A DNA stretch of 64,000 bases from Isoetes taiwanensis (Eukaryota; Streptophyta; Lycopodiopsida; Isoetales; Isoetaceae): contig JAJEKV010000040.1 of assembly GCA_021234155.1 (NCBI GenBank), positions 6,413,278 through 6,477,277 of the forward strand, given 5' to 3'. Of this stretch, positions 10,742 to 20,881 are shown piece by piece. Under the pieces are notes generated by a model that had not been told where the DNA came from, did no database searches, and saw only the letters and a list, made by a program, of their open reading frames with translations. The position numbers were made by a program, and so were the translations under genes. Every line of letters starts with the position of its first letter. Within the stretch, counting starts at the first letter, position 1.

Positions 10742-10835
10742 GTGCAATGGAAGGGTCAGGCATTCTTGCCAGCCGGCGCGACCGGATTCTGCAAGTCAGG
10801 GGCTGGCAAGAATGCCCTCACCCTTTCCATTCCAC
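10742..10835. ncRNA. Candidate microRNA-precursor-like hairpin (94 nt)
   Basis: The left arm at 10742-10774 (begins GTGCAATGGAAGGGTC, ends TTCTTGCCAGCC) pairs with the right arm at 10801-10835 (GGCTGGCAAGAATGCC to CCATTCCAC). That gives a stem of about 33 pairs with a continuous paired block of at least 15 bp and a few one-base bulges. The loop is about 26 nt. Arm length, bulge number and loop size fit a plant pre-miRNA. I do not match either arm to a conserved miRNA family I know, so it may be lineage-specific, a young inverted duplication, or a small foldback element. The strand cannot be decided from pairing alone. Confidence 0.5.
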
Positions 10836-10987
10836 ATAACGTCTTAATTCCCTTACGCGCACGCACTAGTTAAGGTTTGTGTTTGCCTATGGACTAGGCA
10901 TAGTTCACAACATTTCAAGTCTTGGGTGAATGGAATTGTTTTGTTTCATGCAATTGTGTGCATTATTGAAGACTTAGGTAGAATTCA

Positions 10988-11395
10988 CGGACTTGAGTCC
11001 GTTATCTAAGACGTAGTTTTAGAATCTGGATAAATTTCACGGACTCGAGTCCGATTTGCATGTCTAAGAGCTTACTTAAATTCATGGATGGAAGTATTGT
11101 TACTCGGTTATTGCTTACATTCCATGCTTGTATTTGTTAATTCATAGAGTGTTGGTTCTTATTCATATATACTATAGTTTGCATGTGGTTCATGAACGTC
11201 CATCCGTTATCTAAGCTTTGCGTAGATTTTAGACTTATAAATGCGTCCCATGTTCTAAGTTAAGACCAAGCTACCTTCACGGACTTAAGTTCATGGCTCA
11301 AGCTGCTTGTTCATCATGGTCTAAGTTATAGACCAAGCTAGTAGCACCTTCACGGACTCAAGTCTGTGGCTCAAGCTTCTTGCTCATAGAATTTA
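10988..11395. repeat. Cluster of CGGACT-palindromes in diverged direct repeats
   Basis: CGGACTTGAGTCCG at 10988-11001 and CGGACTCGAGTCCG at 11040-11053 (a perfect 14-bp palindrome), with degenerate forms starting at 11280 and 11353. The last two lie in direct repeats of about 70 bp that share 'tctaagtta', 'gaccaagcta', 'ccttcacggact' and 'tggctcaagct'. Confidence 0.55.
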
Positions 11396-11850
11396 TCACA
11401 AGTTTGAGTTGGTAATTCATAGATTTGAGTCAACAACTTGGGGAACATAACATTGTCTTGTTAGTTGTTGTTTGGATTTTCTTATAACTTCTCTATATGA
11501 TTATTGGCTATGTTCATTGTTACTTATTCATTGGGTCTCTTCTTTTTGTATGTAGTACCTTGTAAAGAAGTTATCGCTAGAGTTCACAAGAACAAATAGT
11601 TTAGTTATTGAATACTAGAAATGGTGCTTTGAGTTTTGTTGGGCTTGAGTTGGAAAACATGTTGCTAGATATCCCTACCCTAATAGTAACACCCGAACTG
11701 ATATGGTCTTTGGGGTATGGGGTAAAGCATTCAAAAGGTTGGACCTCATTGGATGACGATTTCCACGAAGGATCTGCCCTTTCGGTGTGTTGGTTATTAT
11801 TAGAGGTGCTAAATTTAACTTTATCCTATTTCTACTCTTTTTCCTAGGCT

Positions 11851-11990
11851 TAATCCTAACCTAACCCTAAACTTGGCATGCAAAGAGAGAATTATAACTA
11901 CGATCATGAATTAGCTCTTGGGTTAGGCCTAGGATTACATTCGTGCAGTATGCTATCTTTATATATTTGGTTTAGGGTTAGGTTAGTGTT
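11851..11990. repeat. Telo-box-like inverted repeat
   Basis: 'taatcctaacctaaccctaaac' at 11851-11872 is nearly the reverse complement of 'ggtttagggttaggttagtgtt' at 11969-11990. The loop is about 96 bp and the arms carry CCCTAAA/TTTAGGG units. It could be a small foldback element or a scar of interstitial telomeric sequence. Confidence 0.5.
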
Positions 11991-13082
11991 AGGGCTAGAG
12001 TCAAAGTTTGCAAGTTTACTTTGCCATATGGATTAAGATAGAGTCACGGTCAACAGAAGGGAATAGGGTTATGTTGGGGATTAAAGTTATTATGGGGGTT
12101 ATATTAGCATTAGGTATATCTCTAACATGTTTGCAGGTTGAGCCATGCAACATCCATGTCGTGATGTACTTGAATATGGAGCTTTAGATTATTTCTATCA
12201 CGACATTACATCAAGTATATTATGTTGGTACGTCTTCATACTATTATGATTAAAGACTAGTACATCAAACCTGAAACCTAAATCCTAGGCATCTAATTGA
12301 ACTATCAATGGAGGGCCAGTAAACTTCCCGGTGCACTTAAAGCTGCACTTAAAGCTGCTAATTGTGCTTAGTACAAATTAGATTTGTTATGACAAGGGTA
12401 AAAAATCATTAATGGGTAAAAAATCATTAGTGAGAGGGATGAATTTAAAAATGTAGTCTCCATTTGAGACTAGTCTAGTTCATCATGTGCAAGAATCAAT
12501 TTGGTAACAAGGCATCAAATTGCTAATTGATTGCCAAGATGCGGACTTACTTGATAGACAGATAGATAGGCAGATAGATAGATTCTCATCTCTGTTTTTC
12601 ATTTATCTATAACTAACACCAATCTTCTATTTGCTTTAGTTTCTTAGGTTCGAATACAAAATATGAAGCTATGTCGCATTGCACAAAATGATGTGATGCA
12701 AGTGGAGTAACATGCCACACATAAACTATAAGTTGAATAGAATGCTCAATAAAATAAAAGCTTATTGATATTATGGAAGTCCTTAATGATGGTTGTTAAT
12801 CTCATATTCATCTTGGAAGCACTAGCTACAAAAATTGACAATTTTCCCTTTTCAAGGTTTCAATATCACCATTAAATAGCATTAAAATTAACCAATCCAA
12901 GTTAAAATGGGAAGTGGAATTTTCTCAATTTAATTGCATAAGGCTTAATCTCATACGACTCTAAAAAGATGAACGATGTCGAGCAACATCCATATGAGAC
13001 ATTATTTGCTTGGAGGCGATTTCAGTTGGATACATGCCACGAAAGCCTTGAATATATCTTCAATTTGAGGTGAAGATGCTGG

Positions 13083-14760
13083 ATGGAATTCCTCGAAGAG
13101 TATGACTTCGAGATAGTCTATAAACCAGGTAAACTAAATGTGGTTGATGACACACTCTCCCGACGACTGTTGGAGATTCGAGTGCATTGCAATGCCATCT
13201 CCACCTTATCCAATGAATTCGGCAAAAAGATTGAAGAAGTTTTGCACTCAAGCAAAGAATTCAAGGAAGTATGGGCTAGTCCTTGCAAGAAAGCAAGGAC
13301 AGATAAAGGAAGAAAGTTTATAAAAGATATAAAAAGGAAGGCAACCTTTATATCTTTTTTTTTTTTTTTTTTGATTGAAGGTGTATTCAAGCTTGGGCAA
13401 CCTTTATATCACAAGGACAATCGTTGCATCCCAGAGGCATCAGGAGTAAGGAAGTTAATTCTTCATGATACTCATAATAGCCCAATAGCCGGCCACACGG
13501 AATTCATGATAAGATAAAAAGTAGCTACTTTTGGCTGGCATGGAGAAGGACATCACCAACTACATTCGATAGCATCAGCTACTTCAACGAACAAAAATAG
13601 AGCAACTCTAAATTCCAGGAACCTTAGGACCTTTGGCAGTGCCAAATGAGAAATAGAAGGTTGTGAGCATAGATTTTATAACTAGACTTCCAAGAACAGC
13701 AACGGGCCATGGCGCCTTAGTAGTAATGCTCGACAAGCATCAAAGATGACTCACTTTTTGTCGTGTCAAACTATAAATACAATCTTGAACACCATCTTGC
13801 TTTAAGCAAAGGAAATATTTAGATCGCACAGGGTGCTAAAGGAAATCATCTCCGACAGAGACCCTAAGTTCATAAGTGCCTTCTGGAAGGACATCTTCAA
13901 CACAACCCACACAAAGTTGTCCTGGAATACAGCATATTATTCCCAAACTGATGGTGGGCAGGCAGAACGTACAAATCAGATATTAGAATGTTGACGAACT
14001 ATGTATGGAATATGCAGTCAAAATGGGGTGACTATATTTACTTGGTAGAATTTACATATAATAGTACCAAGAAAGAATCCTCACAAATGTTCCCCCCTAT
14101 GATAAATTATGGTTATCAATGCTTAACACCGGACACTTGACATAATATAGTGTTGTCCAAGGTAGAACTTTCTCAATAAATGTTGGATGAAGATGCAGCA
14201 ATTGGTTGAAGAAGTTTGACGCCACCTCCTGGCAGCAAGAAGTAGACAAAAGAGCATAGCCGATAAGCACAAAACCAAAAGGAAATTCCAAGTCGAGGAT
14301 AATGTTTGACTCAAAATAAAAGCCAAACAAGCAAACCTCCACACCGGCAATTGCAAGAAGCTTGCTTCAAGGTGGGCGGGACCATTCCAAATCATTCAAA
14401 GGATAGGTAATCAATCTTGTAAATTGGATCTCCCCGCACACTTGACAGTTCATAAAGCCTTCCACATAAGCCTTCTTAAGAAGTATACTCCTAATCCAGA
14501 GGAGATATTGGAGACTCCAACTTTATTGATAATGACTGAAGAACAACTTGAGATTGTTCCAAAAGCTCTTCTTGATAAAGCATATAAGAAAACAAAAAGA
14601 TCTCGAAGTCCTCCAATATTTGGTCAAGTGGAAACACCTATCAGTGAAGACGCGACATGCGTACTTAAATCCGATCATTAAAAACAGTACCCACAGTTTA
14701 CGAACAATGCAAGAGACAACTCGCCATCGATATTGTCGACATCAAAAGAAAAGGTGACTG
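13083..14760 (+). pseudogene. Chromovirus pol remnant (RNase H end, integrase, chromodomain)
   Basis: It starts in the RNase H tail (FLEEYDFEIVYKPGKLNVVD, then LSRR). It goes on through the integrase zinc region (LHDTHNSPIAGH) and the core (ISDRDPKFISAFWKD near 13850; then SQTDGGQAERTNQ near 13946, with the catalytic Glu). It ends in the chromodomain (LQYLVKWKHLS near 14608). Several shifts and stops break it, and everything upstream of RNase H (gag, protease, RT) is missing. It is the same family as the minus-strand remnant at 9.2-10.5 kb. A 41-bp retroposon at 13355-13395 interrupts it. Confidence 0.85.
13340..13410 (-). mobile_element. Tiny 5'-truncated retroposon with 15-bp target-site duplication
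   Basis: The direct repeat GGCAACCTTTATATC occurs at 13340-13354 and 13396-13410. Between them are 18 T's (13355-13372) and 'gattgaaggtgtattcaagcttg'. Read on the minus strand this is a 23-bp 3' end followed by poly(A), flanked by a perfect duplication. That is the signature of target-primed reverse transcription by LINE machinery after extreme 5' truncation. Confidence 0.85.
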
Positions 14761-15533
14761 CATGCATTCAACAGAGATGTGACAGTCAAGGATCAAAAGA
14801 CTGTACACATTCATCTGTGAGTATTCAGAATGCATGTAGAGGCATGCATGTGGTCATGCGCGATGATGGGATCATCTTTAATGTTCCTTATGCCATGATT
14901 TAATGGCTATAGATTAAGTAAGCACGCATGAGTCCTAGAGCAGAGATCATGGATAAGTGCATGATAGGAACCACCTAGAGTCTATGGCTATTATGGAGGA
15001 TAAGCCACCTCCTATGCCGAGGGTGACGAAAGGTGTAGGCATTAGACATGCATTCATCTTAGGCATGATAGGACACATCTCCACGCCATTATGGAGGAAG
15101 CATCCTCCCCCTATGTTGGGGAAATGTTGCATTCATGTAGGTTAAATTAAAAATAAAAGGGGGTGGACCCTTAAAAAACCACAATTTACTAATTAAACTA
15201 ACGTGACGTGCTACTTGGTGGGCCAATAGAAGTAATGGAAACAAACGGATGGGAGCACATCACGACATGAATAGGAGTTATAAGATTTTGTCTTAATTTG
15301 TGGCTTCTAAATACATTACTATGTTATTATAGTGTAAGACTTGTTAAAGCTAAATAATTTTGTATGTATGTGAATATAGCCTTTACATTTATCGATATAA
15401 TTAAATATCATAAGTTATTTTCATAATAAATTCTAAGTGTTAACTTAAATACTGTTATTGTTGAATAATATTGACGAAAGTTCGTTTCATCTTACGTAAT
15501 GCTGAGGACAACATTATGCTAAGGGGAGGAGAA
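14761..15533 (+). mobile_element. 3' untranslated region and polypurine tract of the chromovirus remnant
   Basis: Non-coding and AT-rich. About 15030-15200 aligns with the 3' region of the minus-strand relative at 9.19-9.30 kb ('ttaggcatgatagga', 'gcattcat', 'aaaggggg'). It ends with a purine-rich tract, about 15520-15533 (aaggggaggagaa), which primes plus-strand DNA synthesis immediately before the LTR. Confidence 0.6.
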
Positions 15534-15561
15534 TGTGGCGTTCCCCTAGAATATACGATAT
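15534..15561 (+). mobile_element. Start of chromovirus 3' LTR, cut by element 1
   Basis: TGTGGCGTTCCCCTAGAATA and the following bases to 15561 match the first bases of the LTR at 8416. The match ends where the LTR of element 1 begins (TGTTAGTC at 15562). Element 1 therefore inserted 28 bp into this LTR. Confidence 0.7.
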
Positions 15562-16142
15562 TGTTAGTCCTGTACATCCAAGTATAGGACTATTCATGAA
15601 GACCACGGATCAAGGCAGGAATAAGGGAGGACCAGGTCAAGCATCGGGAAGTAGACCCCCGCCCACGACGAAGACCACGCCGAAGACCACGCCAGGGTCC
15701 AAGAAGAGACAGAGAATAGATAAGTGACGGCCCTGCAGAAGTACAGTCCAGAATCAACGTGATTCCAGGCACATAAAGAAGGCACTGCCAGATTCCTAGA
15801 AAATCAGGCTTTGATGCAGGAGTTGGTAGCGAGATCTGCCAAACACCTATTTTGGGCCCAAGGCCGTTGTACTATATATATGAGTAGAGACAGAACTCAT
15901 GTTTTTAGATGAGCATTAGTCCTTGTCTCATGTTTTCCTCTCGATTTCCAAGAGCTCATGTACACTCAGTGATATCAAGAAAGTCTAGTTCCTTCTTATT
16001 GTTTGGTGTTGTTTCTTTTTCTACTCTCTTCTGTCTGTTTCCTTGCAAAATCCCTCGTGACACAGTCAGGATTCTCCTGTTTGATCCAAGGGTCCTCACA
16101 GAGGGCTGTCTTGCAGGAGATCCCGAACCCAGACCCTAAACA
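15562..16142 (+). mobile_element. 5' LTR of gypsy element 1
   Basis: It begins TGTTAGTC and ends CCCTAAACA (TG...CA, 581 bp). It has a TATA-like 'tactatatatatgag' near 15871 and a T-rich U5. It is clearly related to the LTRs at 24731, 35040 and 57109 but differs from them at many positions, so element 1 belongs to a different or older subfamily. Confidence 0.8.
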
Positions 16143-16166
16143 CGGTCGCCGCTGCCGGTTCTGATC
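16143..16166 (+). other. Primer-binding-site candidate, tRNA-Asp-like
   Basis: 'cggtcgccgctgccgg' directly follows the LTR and resembles the complement of a tRNA-Asp 3' end (TGGCGCCGTTGCCGGG), the primer commonly used by the Athila/Tat gypsy lineages. There are two or three mismatches. Confidence 0.45.
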
Positions 16167-16190
16167 CTTCTCTCTTTCTTTCTTCTCAAT

Positions 16191-17975
16191 ATGCCTGCTC
16201 GTGCTTTCACTCCTGAAGACTCCTTTGCCAAACGGCGACACGATTGGAGCGCCATCAGCATAGAGAAGCTGCTCGTGACATGTACGACACTGACTATGAT
16301 ATTGAGGGAGGTCGAGTCCGCTCAAGAGCTCAGTCGGCACTGCCCACCCCTCTTGTTCATTCTCGCCCAGGGTCTCCCCCTGTGTGTAAGCACTGCTCTC
16401 AACCCCAGTCGCCACACCATACACCGGTCCAGCCCACTCCTCATTACTTCCAAACTCCGGAAAGCACCTACATTTATATCCCCTCGGGTCACACTCCCTT
16501 GCCTTCGCAACCTTCTTCTCCTCCTGCCAGGATGGGCTATCATCATGTCTCTTTCGGCCCTCCTTATGTCCATGAATATCAGTCCTCCCCATCCTTTCAG
16601 CACGCACTCCCTGTCTACAATCTCACTGATCTCAAGCTTAATGAGGATGGCTCTCATGGTCCTTCGCCACCGGATGCTCCTCTCTCTGACTCTCCGCGTT
16701 TTTCTGTTTCTATGCCGCCTTGTTCCCAGCCCACGGCTGTGCCACAGAGCTATATTCCAGCTTATGCTCCACTTATCTATGCACAAGGTCTACCTCCATC
16801 TCCTGTTCAAAATCTTAAGCTGACGTATCCCACCTTTGGGAATACAAAAGGGAAGCCTCTTGATCAAAGTGCACAAGCTCACATGGAAGAATTCGAGGCG
16901 TTGGCTATCCTCAATGGCCACGCTCAACCTCAACTCAAGTTCCATATCTTTTCCACCACGCTGCGTGGAGCCCCTCATCAGTGGCTCATGGCCAACAAAA
17001 GCCATTGGAAACAAAATTGGCAAGAGATGAAGACCGCGTTTCTCTCTCATTATGGCACCACGGACGATGATCAGCAACTCCTGAAGCAACTCAATGATCT
17101 TCAGCAACAACCCACGGAGTCTGCATGTGATTTTGCGGATCGCCTTCACATTCTTGTCAGCAAGCTCAAGGAGTACCCCACGCAAAGCCAGATTCTTGTC
17201 CGGTTTCTGCAAGGTCTTCCTCCTTCCATTCGTCTCATGACTGAGTACCTACATCCCAAGACCTTGGAGCAGGCCATTGAATTAGTCAACCACTCAGTCA
17301 ATGTCTCCTCGTGAGGTGTTGCCCTCACGGAGCTCCCCTTCATGCCTCCTGTCATGGTTCTTCAGAACGCGGTTCAGCCAACACAATATGCCCCTCAACG
17401 CAGCCAAATTTGGTGTCACATTTGTAAATACTAAGGTCATCTTGCCAATGAGTGCAACTCCACCAATGGTCCTCCTCATTGTAAACGGTGCAATATGTGT
17501 AATTATGCCACTGAAGAGTGTACTTGTTCACATCCCACGCCCCTTCTGGTAGAAAATGGTCTTCCAGGTGCAGACCACGCCACAGCAACAACAATCGTAT
17601 CCACCTCAACAGTATCAACAGGCTCAGCAACCTCAACAATCCAGGGGTCAAGGCCCCCGTCAACCTTTTGATCCCTCCAAGGCTCAGTGCTCTCACTGCC
17701 AAGAATGGGGACATACCACCACGCCATGTCCTCAGCTTCCTCAAGTACAAGTTCAGCTTCCAGGTACCAATCAAATCGCCTCAGTCAGACTCACGGCTTA
17801 TCAGTTATGGGTCGCCAATGGCAAACAAGACCCACGCCCTGTTCTGAAAAGGCCACCTCGGCCACCTCAACCACAGCGACCTCAGCAAGCAGCGTCGTCC
17901 TCCACTCCTCTGGATCAACAAGCTCAAGAAGAAATTTATCAGGCTCTCAATCCTCCGGTGCAGCAGTCAAATTGA
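16191..17975 (+). pseudogene. Gag of gypsy element 1 (capsid plus two zinc knuckles), broken
   Basis: The longest frame (16244-17314, 356 codons) has a Pro/Ser/His-rich N-terminus. A retrotransposon capsid domain follows: FGNTKGKPLDQSAQAHMEEF, LRGAPHQWL, ADRLHILVSKLKEYPTQ, ILVRFLQGLPPSIRLMTEYL. After a TGA at 17312-17314 the product continues in other frames with CCHC knuckle 1 (CHICKY-stop-GHLANEC, near 17417) and a Cys-rich block. A Gln/Pro-rich segment and knuckle 2 (CSHCQEWGHTTTPC, near 17690) come next. Gag packages element RNA into cytoplasmic particles. Two zinc knuckles separated by about 90 residues is unusual. Stops and shifts make the copy non-functional. Confidence 0.8.
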
Positions 17976-18282
17976 GTCGGTTTGGTTTCTCGCCAGACCA
18001 AAGCCTCACGTCCCTTGACGATCATACCGCACGACACGCAACCAGCATTTGCTATCGACACGATTCCACATGAGGACACGAAAAAGGTCCATTTCGCACC
18101 AGATCTGGATAAACTCATGCCCCATGTCATGCCAAAGGTGAGGCAAAGTATTCTCAAGCTCGTGCAAGCTGCCGAAGGCCGCATGCTTGCAAAATGTTCA
18201 TGCCAGCACGCGTGCTCAGCAGCGTCAGGAAGCACCTTCCTCGTCCAAAAGCCCACGCCCTCAGTAGTATCCCAATATTGCT

Positions 18283-19250
18283 GTGGAGTTTGAGCTTCTC
18301 AAGGAGGTTTCGGCTTCCTTGCCTCAGACTCCTGACCCTTTGGATCCTGCAGATCCATTTTCTCATGTTCCTTTGGAACTCCAAGAAGAGCTGGTCAAAA
18401 TTAAGATTCCCTTGAGTCTTGCCACTATTCTCAAACTCTGTCCTGCTCTCAAAGAACAGTTGCCCCTATCCACAGTTTTGGTAGGTGCGGTGGCTACTTC
18501 AACCCCCACGGTGCACGCCACGGTGGGCAACCAATAGATCAATCATGTGCAAATTGATGGAGGAAGTGCTGTCAACCTCATCACAGACAAGCTTCGGAAG
18601 CAATTGGGCATCAAGCAACTCTATCGTGCCCCCTATGACATCAAGCTGGCTAACGACCATATCACGCGCCCTCAAGGCGTCACCCCTCTTCTCCACATCT
18701 GTATTGGTGATCTCAAGTTCCCGCTGGAATTTGGCATTTGGAAAGCTGGTGAAGATCCGGGTGACTATAAAATGCTGGTTGGCCGCCCCTTCCTCCGCCA
18801 GGCTAAGAGCATTCATTATTGGGCAACGGATCAACTGGTCATCACTGATGGCACTCTCAATGCCACTATGGATTTGGAAACGGACAAGCTCATTTCAGTT
18901 GAACACGCCGAACCCTCGCTTTCTGATAGCGATTCTGAAGATGCTCAAAATACTTATCAGGTCCAAGCTCCACCTGTGAGTCTTCCTCTCTCCTCTTATC
19001 CTGGGTATGCAGATCCTTGGGGTGAGATGACCCTTGATCAGGACCAGCCTGTGGTGGCTCTGCTTGAACCGTACCTAACTCCCTGCAATCGCATTCAACG
19101 AGTTGATCATTTTTCCAATACAGACGCTCCTTCTGAGGTTGTGGATGTCCATGCCGTCATGAAGCAACTCTTGCTTGATGATACTCAGCAGCCTCTTTTT
19201 TTTACTACACAAACTGCTGCACCTCCGGTGATGCTCCAACCTCCTGCTCC
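18283..19250 (+). pseudogene. Protease region of gypsy element 1
   Basis: The frames 18283-18537 and 18547-19299 encode an aspartic protease region: QIDGGSAVNLITDKLRKQLG (near 18550) carries the active-site Asp in a DGGSA context. It is followed by GVTPLLHICIGD and KMLVGRPFLRQAKS, as in gypsy retropepsins. A TAG at 18535-18537 separates the two frames. The reading frame runs straight into the inverted repeat of the inserted DNA transposon at 19251. Element 2 has the uninterrupted equivalent at about 27.4-28.3 kb. Confidence 0.75.
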
Positions 19251-19876
19251 CGGGGGGTTCACCTCTTTTTTCCGTACAAAACATGTGCGTGGGCGATGAA
19301 GGGGTTTTTTTGAGTTTTTGAAGTACGTATACCTAAGGTCTCTCCCATGTTTTGGCGCCGGAGGAGCTGTATTTCCACGGTTTGAGGAGCGGTTTTCCTG
19401 CAGGGGTATGCACTTAGAAATACGTTAAGGGGGTTAGATGCTTTGCTGGTTGCCGGCCAAATACGTTTAAGGGTCCTTGGATTTCCAGAGGTATGTTTTT
19501 AATTTCTTTTTCCCTGTACAGTTTTTGCCTCCATTTCGGCCGTTTCTACAAGTTTTTGGGTCTGGATTTCTGGGTCTGTTCTACAAGTTTTCGGCCTTGA
19601 TGCTGCAATCATCTTGAATATATGGGATTTGAGCTAACATAGGGCAACCGCCATAAATGTTGGAGCAAAATCCTTATAGGATGATCATGTGGTCACGATT
19701 TCAGTCCAAGATGAACTGTCTCCTGCTAATGAAGACGTTTCATCTCAGGTTTGAAAATTTCTTAATGAATATGCAAGATTTGGTGCAGGTTTTGAGCATT
19801 TCGGGTGCCATTATTTGCTAAAAATTCCTCCTCATTATACTTCAAGTGGTGGACGATACTGGCATGGTTTTTCAAT

Positions 19877-20092
19877 TTTGAGACTCGTTCTCACAGAGTT
19901 TGAGCATTCCAGATAAATGGTTTTGTTAAGAGATACTCCACCCATAATGCATAGATCTGTAAATGATGCATGTGGATCCTCTGTTTTGAGACTCGTTCTT
20001 GCAGAGTTTGAGCATTCCAGATAAATGGTTTTGTTAAGAAATACTCCACCCATAATGCATAGATATGTAAATGATGCATGTGGGTCCTCTAT
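19877..20092. repeat. 108-bp tandem duplication, two copies
   Basis: 'ttttgagactcgttct' through 'atgatgcatgtgg.tcctct' is repeated at a period of 108 bp with only a few substitutions. It lies within the TIR element. Confidence 0.9.
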
Positions 20093-20763
20093 TATTTCTA
20101 TTTTAAACTCTCCCTTGTAAAACGTACTTGGGGTTGAGCTTTTAGAATTGGATTCACTTGAAGATACATGGGTTTTGCATTCTAGAAGTCTGGCTTTGCT
20201 GAAAATATTCTTTAGATGTTGTTTTTGAGCAATTTTAACATCTGCTCTAACAGAGTAAGATGAAGATCTCTACTTTTACAAAGATTATGATGTTTTTTAT
20301 CTTAAGACACATAAGGAAACAGATAAAAACAGGGATTTATTTTGCTTACCTGCTAGATGCTGCATGTTTACCCTTTTTAGGCTAACACATGGTTTGATTT
20401 GGCTGCAGGTAACATATAAATCCCACCTTGTGCTGTTTAGGATGTGATATGGCAGAGACTTGGTTCAAAAACTCCAAGCGGTGAAGGGAAATACTGCAAC
20501 GACCTCTCTTTAAAACACAATTCGTATTTACATATTTTTGTTGGTGTCTTTATTCTGACAGAAGTCCTTGGGAGTGTATAAGATAATAATAATCCTCCTT
20601 AGGCCCCTTTTTTCTAAAATCAGAGCACATACTTTGCTTAAAGTTCTGCTGAATTAATGCATTATTTGCTCTGATGATCTTATGGGTGTGCTGCCACAAG
20701 TGAATAACTCTGATGGAAACCAGCATGTCTTATTTATTGAATCTACCTCTGTATTATGCAGAC

Positions 20764-20881
20764 CTTAGCATGAAAGTCTTTATCAACAAAAATGTTAATT
20801 GACTTGACATCTCAGTGAACATAAGCTGGCCTTGTATGCTCGTGAATGTATTCCAACCCTCTTGCTGCATCTAAAGCACTT
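20764..20881 (-). pseudogene. Captured exon of a LysM-type receptor kinase
   Basis: The minus-strand translation gives ALDAARGLEYIHEHTRPAYV, H-stop-D, VKSINIFVDKDFHAK. This is the catalytic-loop region of plant LysM receptor kinases (CERK1/LYK type: ARGLEYIHEHT..Y.HRDIKSANILID). The exon ends at an AAG|GT donor after DFHAK, the known intron position before the DFG exon. The HRD arginine is TGA (CGA to TGA), so it is dead as a kinase. Only this exon is recognised; the rest of the domain is not. In the source gene the protein acts in chitin or symbiotic signalling at the plasma membrane. Confidence 0.7.

Larger units (their letters stand above)
10836..13080. other. Intergenic, AT-rich, with small repeats
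   Basis: No gene is supported. One 79-codon ORF (11608-11847) looks random. The stretch holds a palindrome cluster (10988-11366), a telo-box-like inverted repeat (11851-11990) and a short GATA microsatellite (about 12552-12583). The right border runs into RNase H codons of a truncated gypsy element. Confidence 0.4.

Noticed and set aside
10688-10873. 61-codon protein over the hairpin
   Set aside because: The frame is short, has no homology, and its sequence is dictated by the inverted repeat.
13118-13390. 90-codon minus-strand ORF with a lysine run
   Set aside because: It crosses the poly(A) of the tiny retroposon and is antisense to pol.
16191-16823. Long ORFs overlapping Gag in other frames and on the minus strand (for example 15996-16607)
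   Set aside because: Pro/Ser/Arg-rich shadows of the Gag frame with no domain and no independent support.
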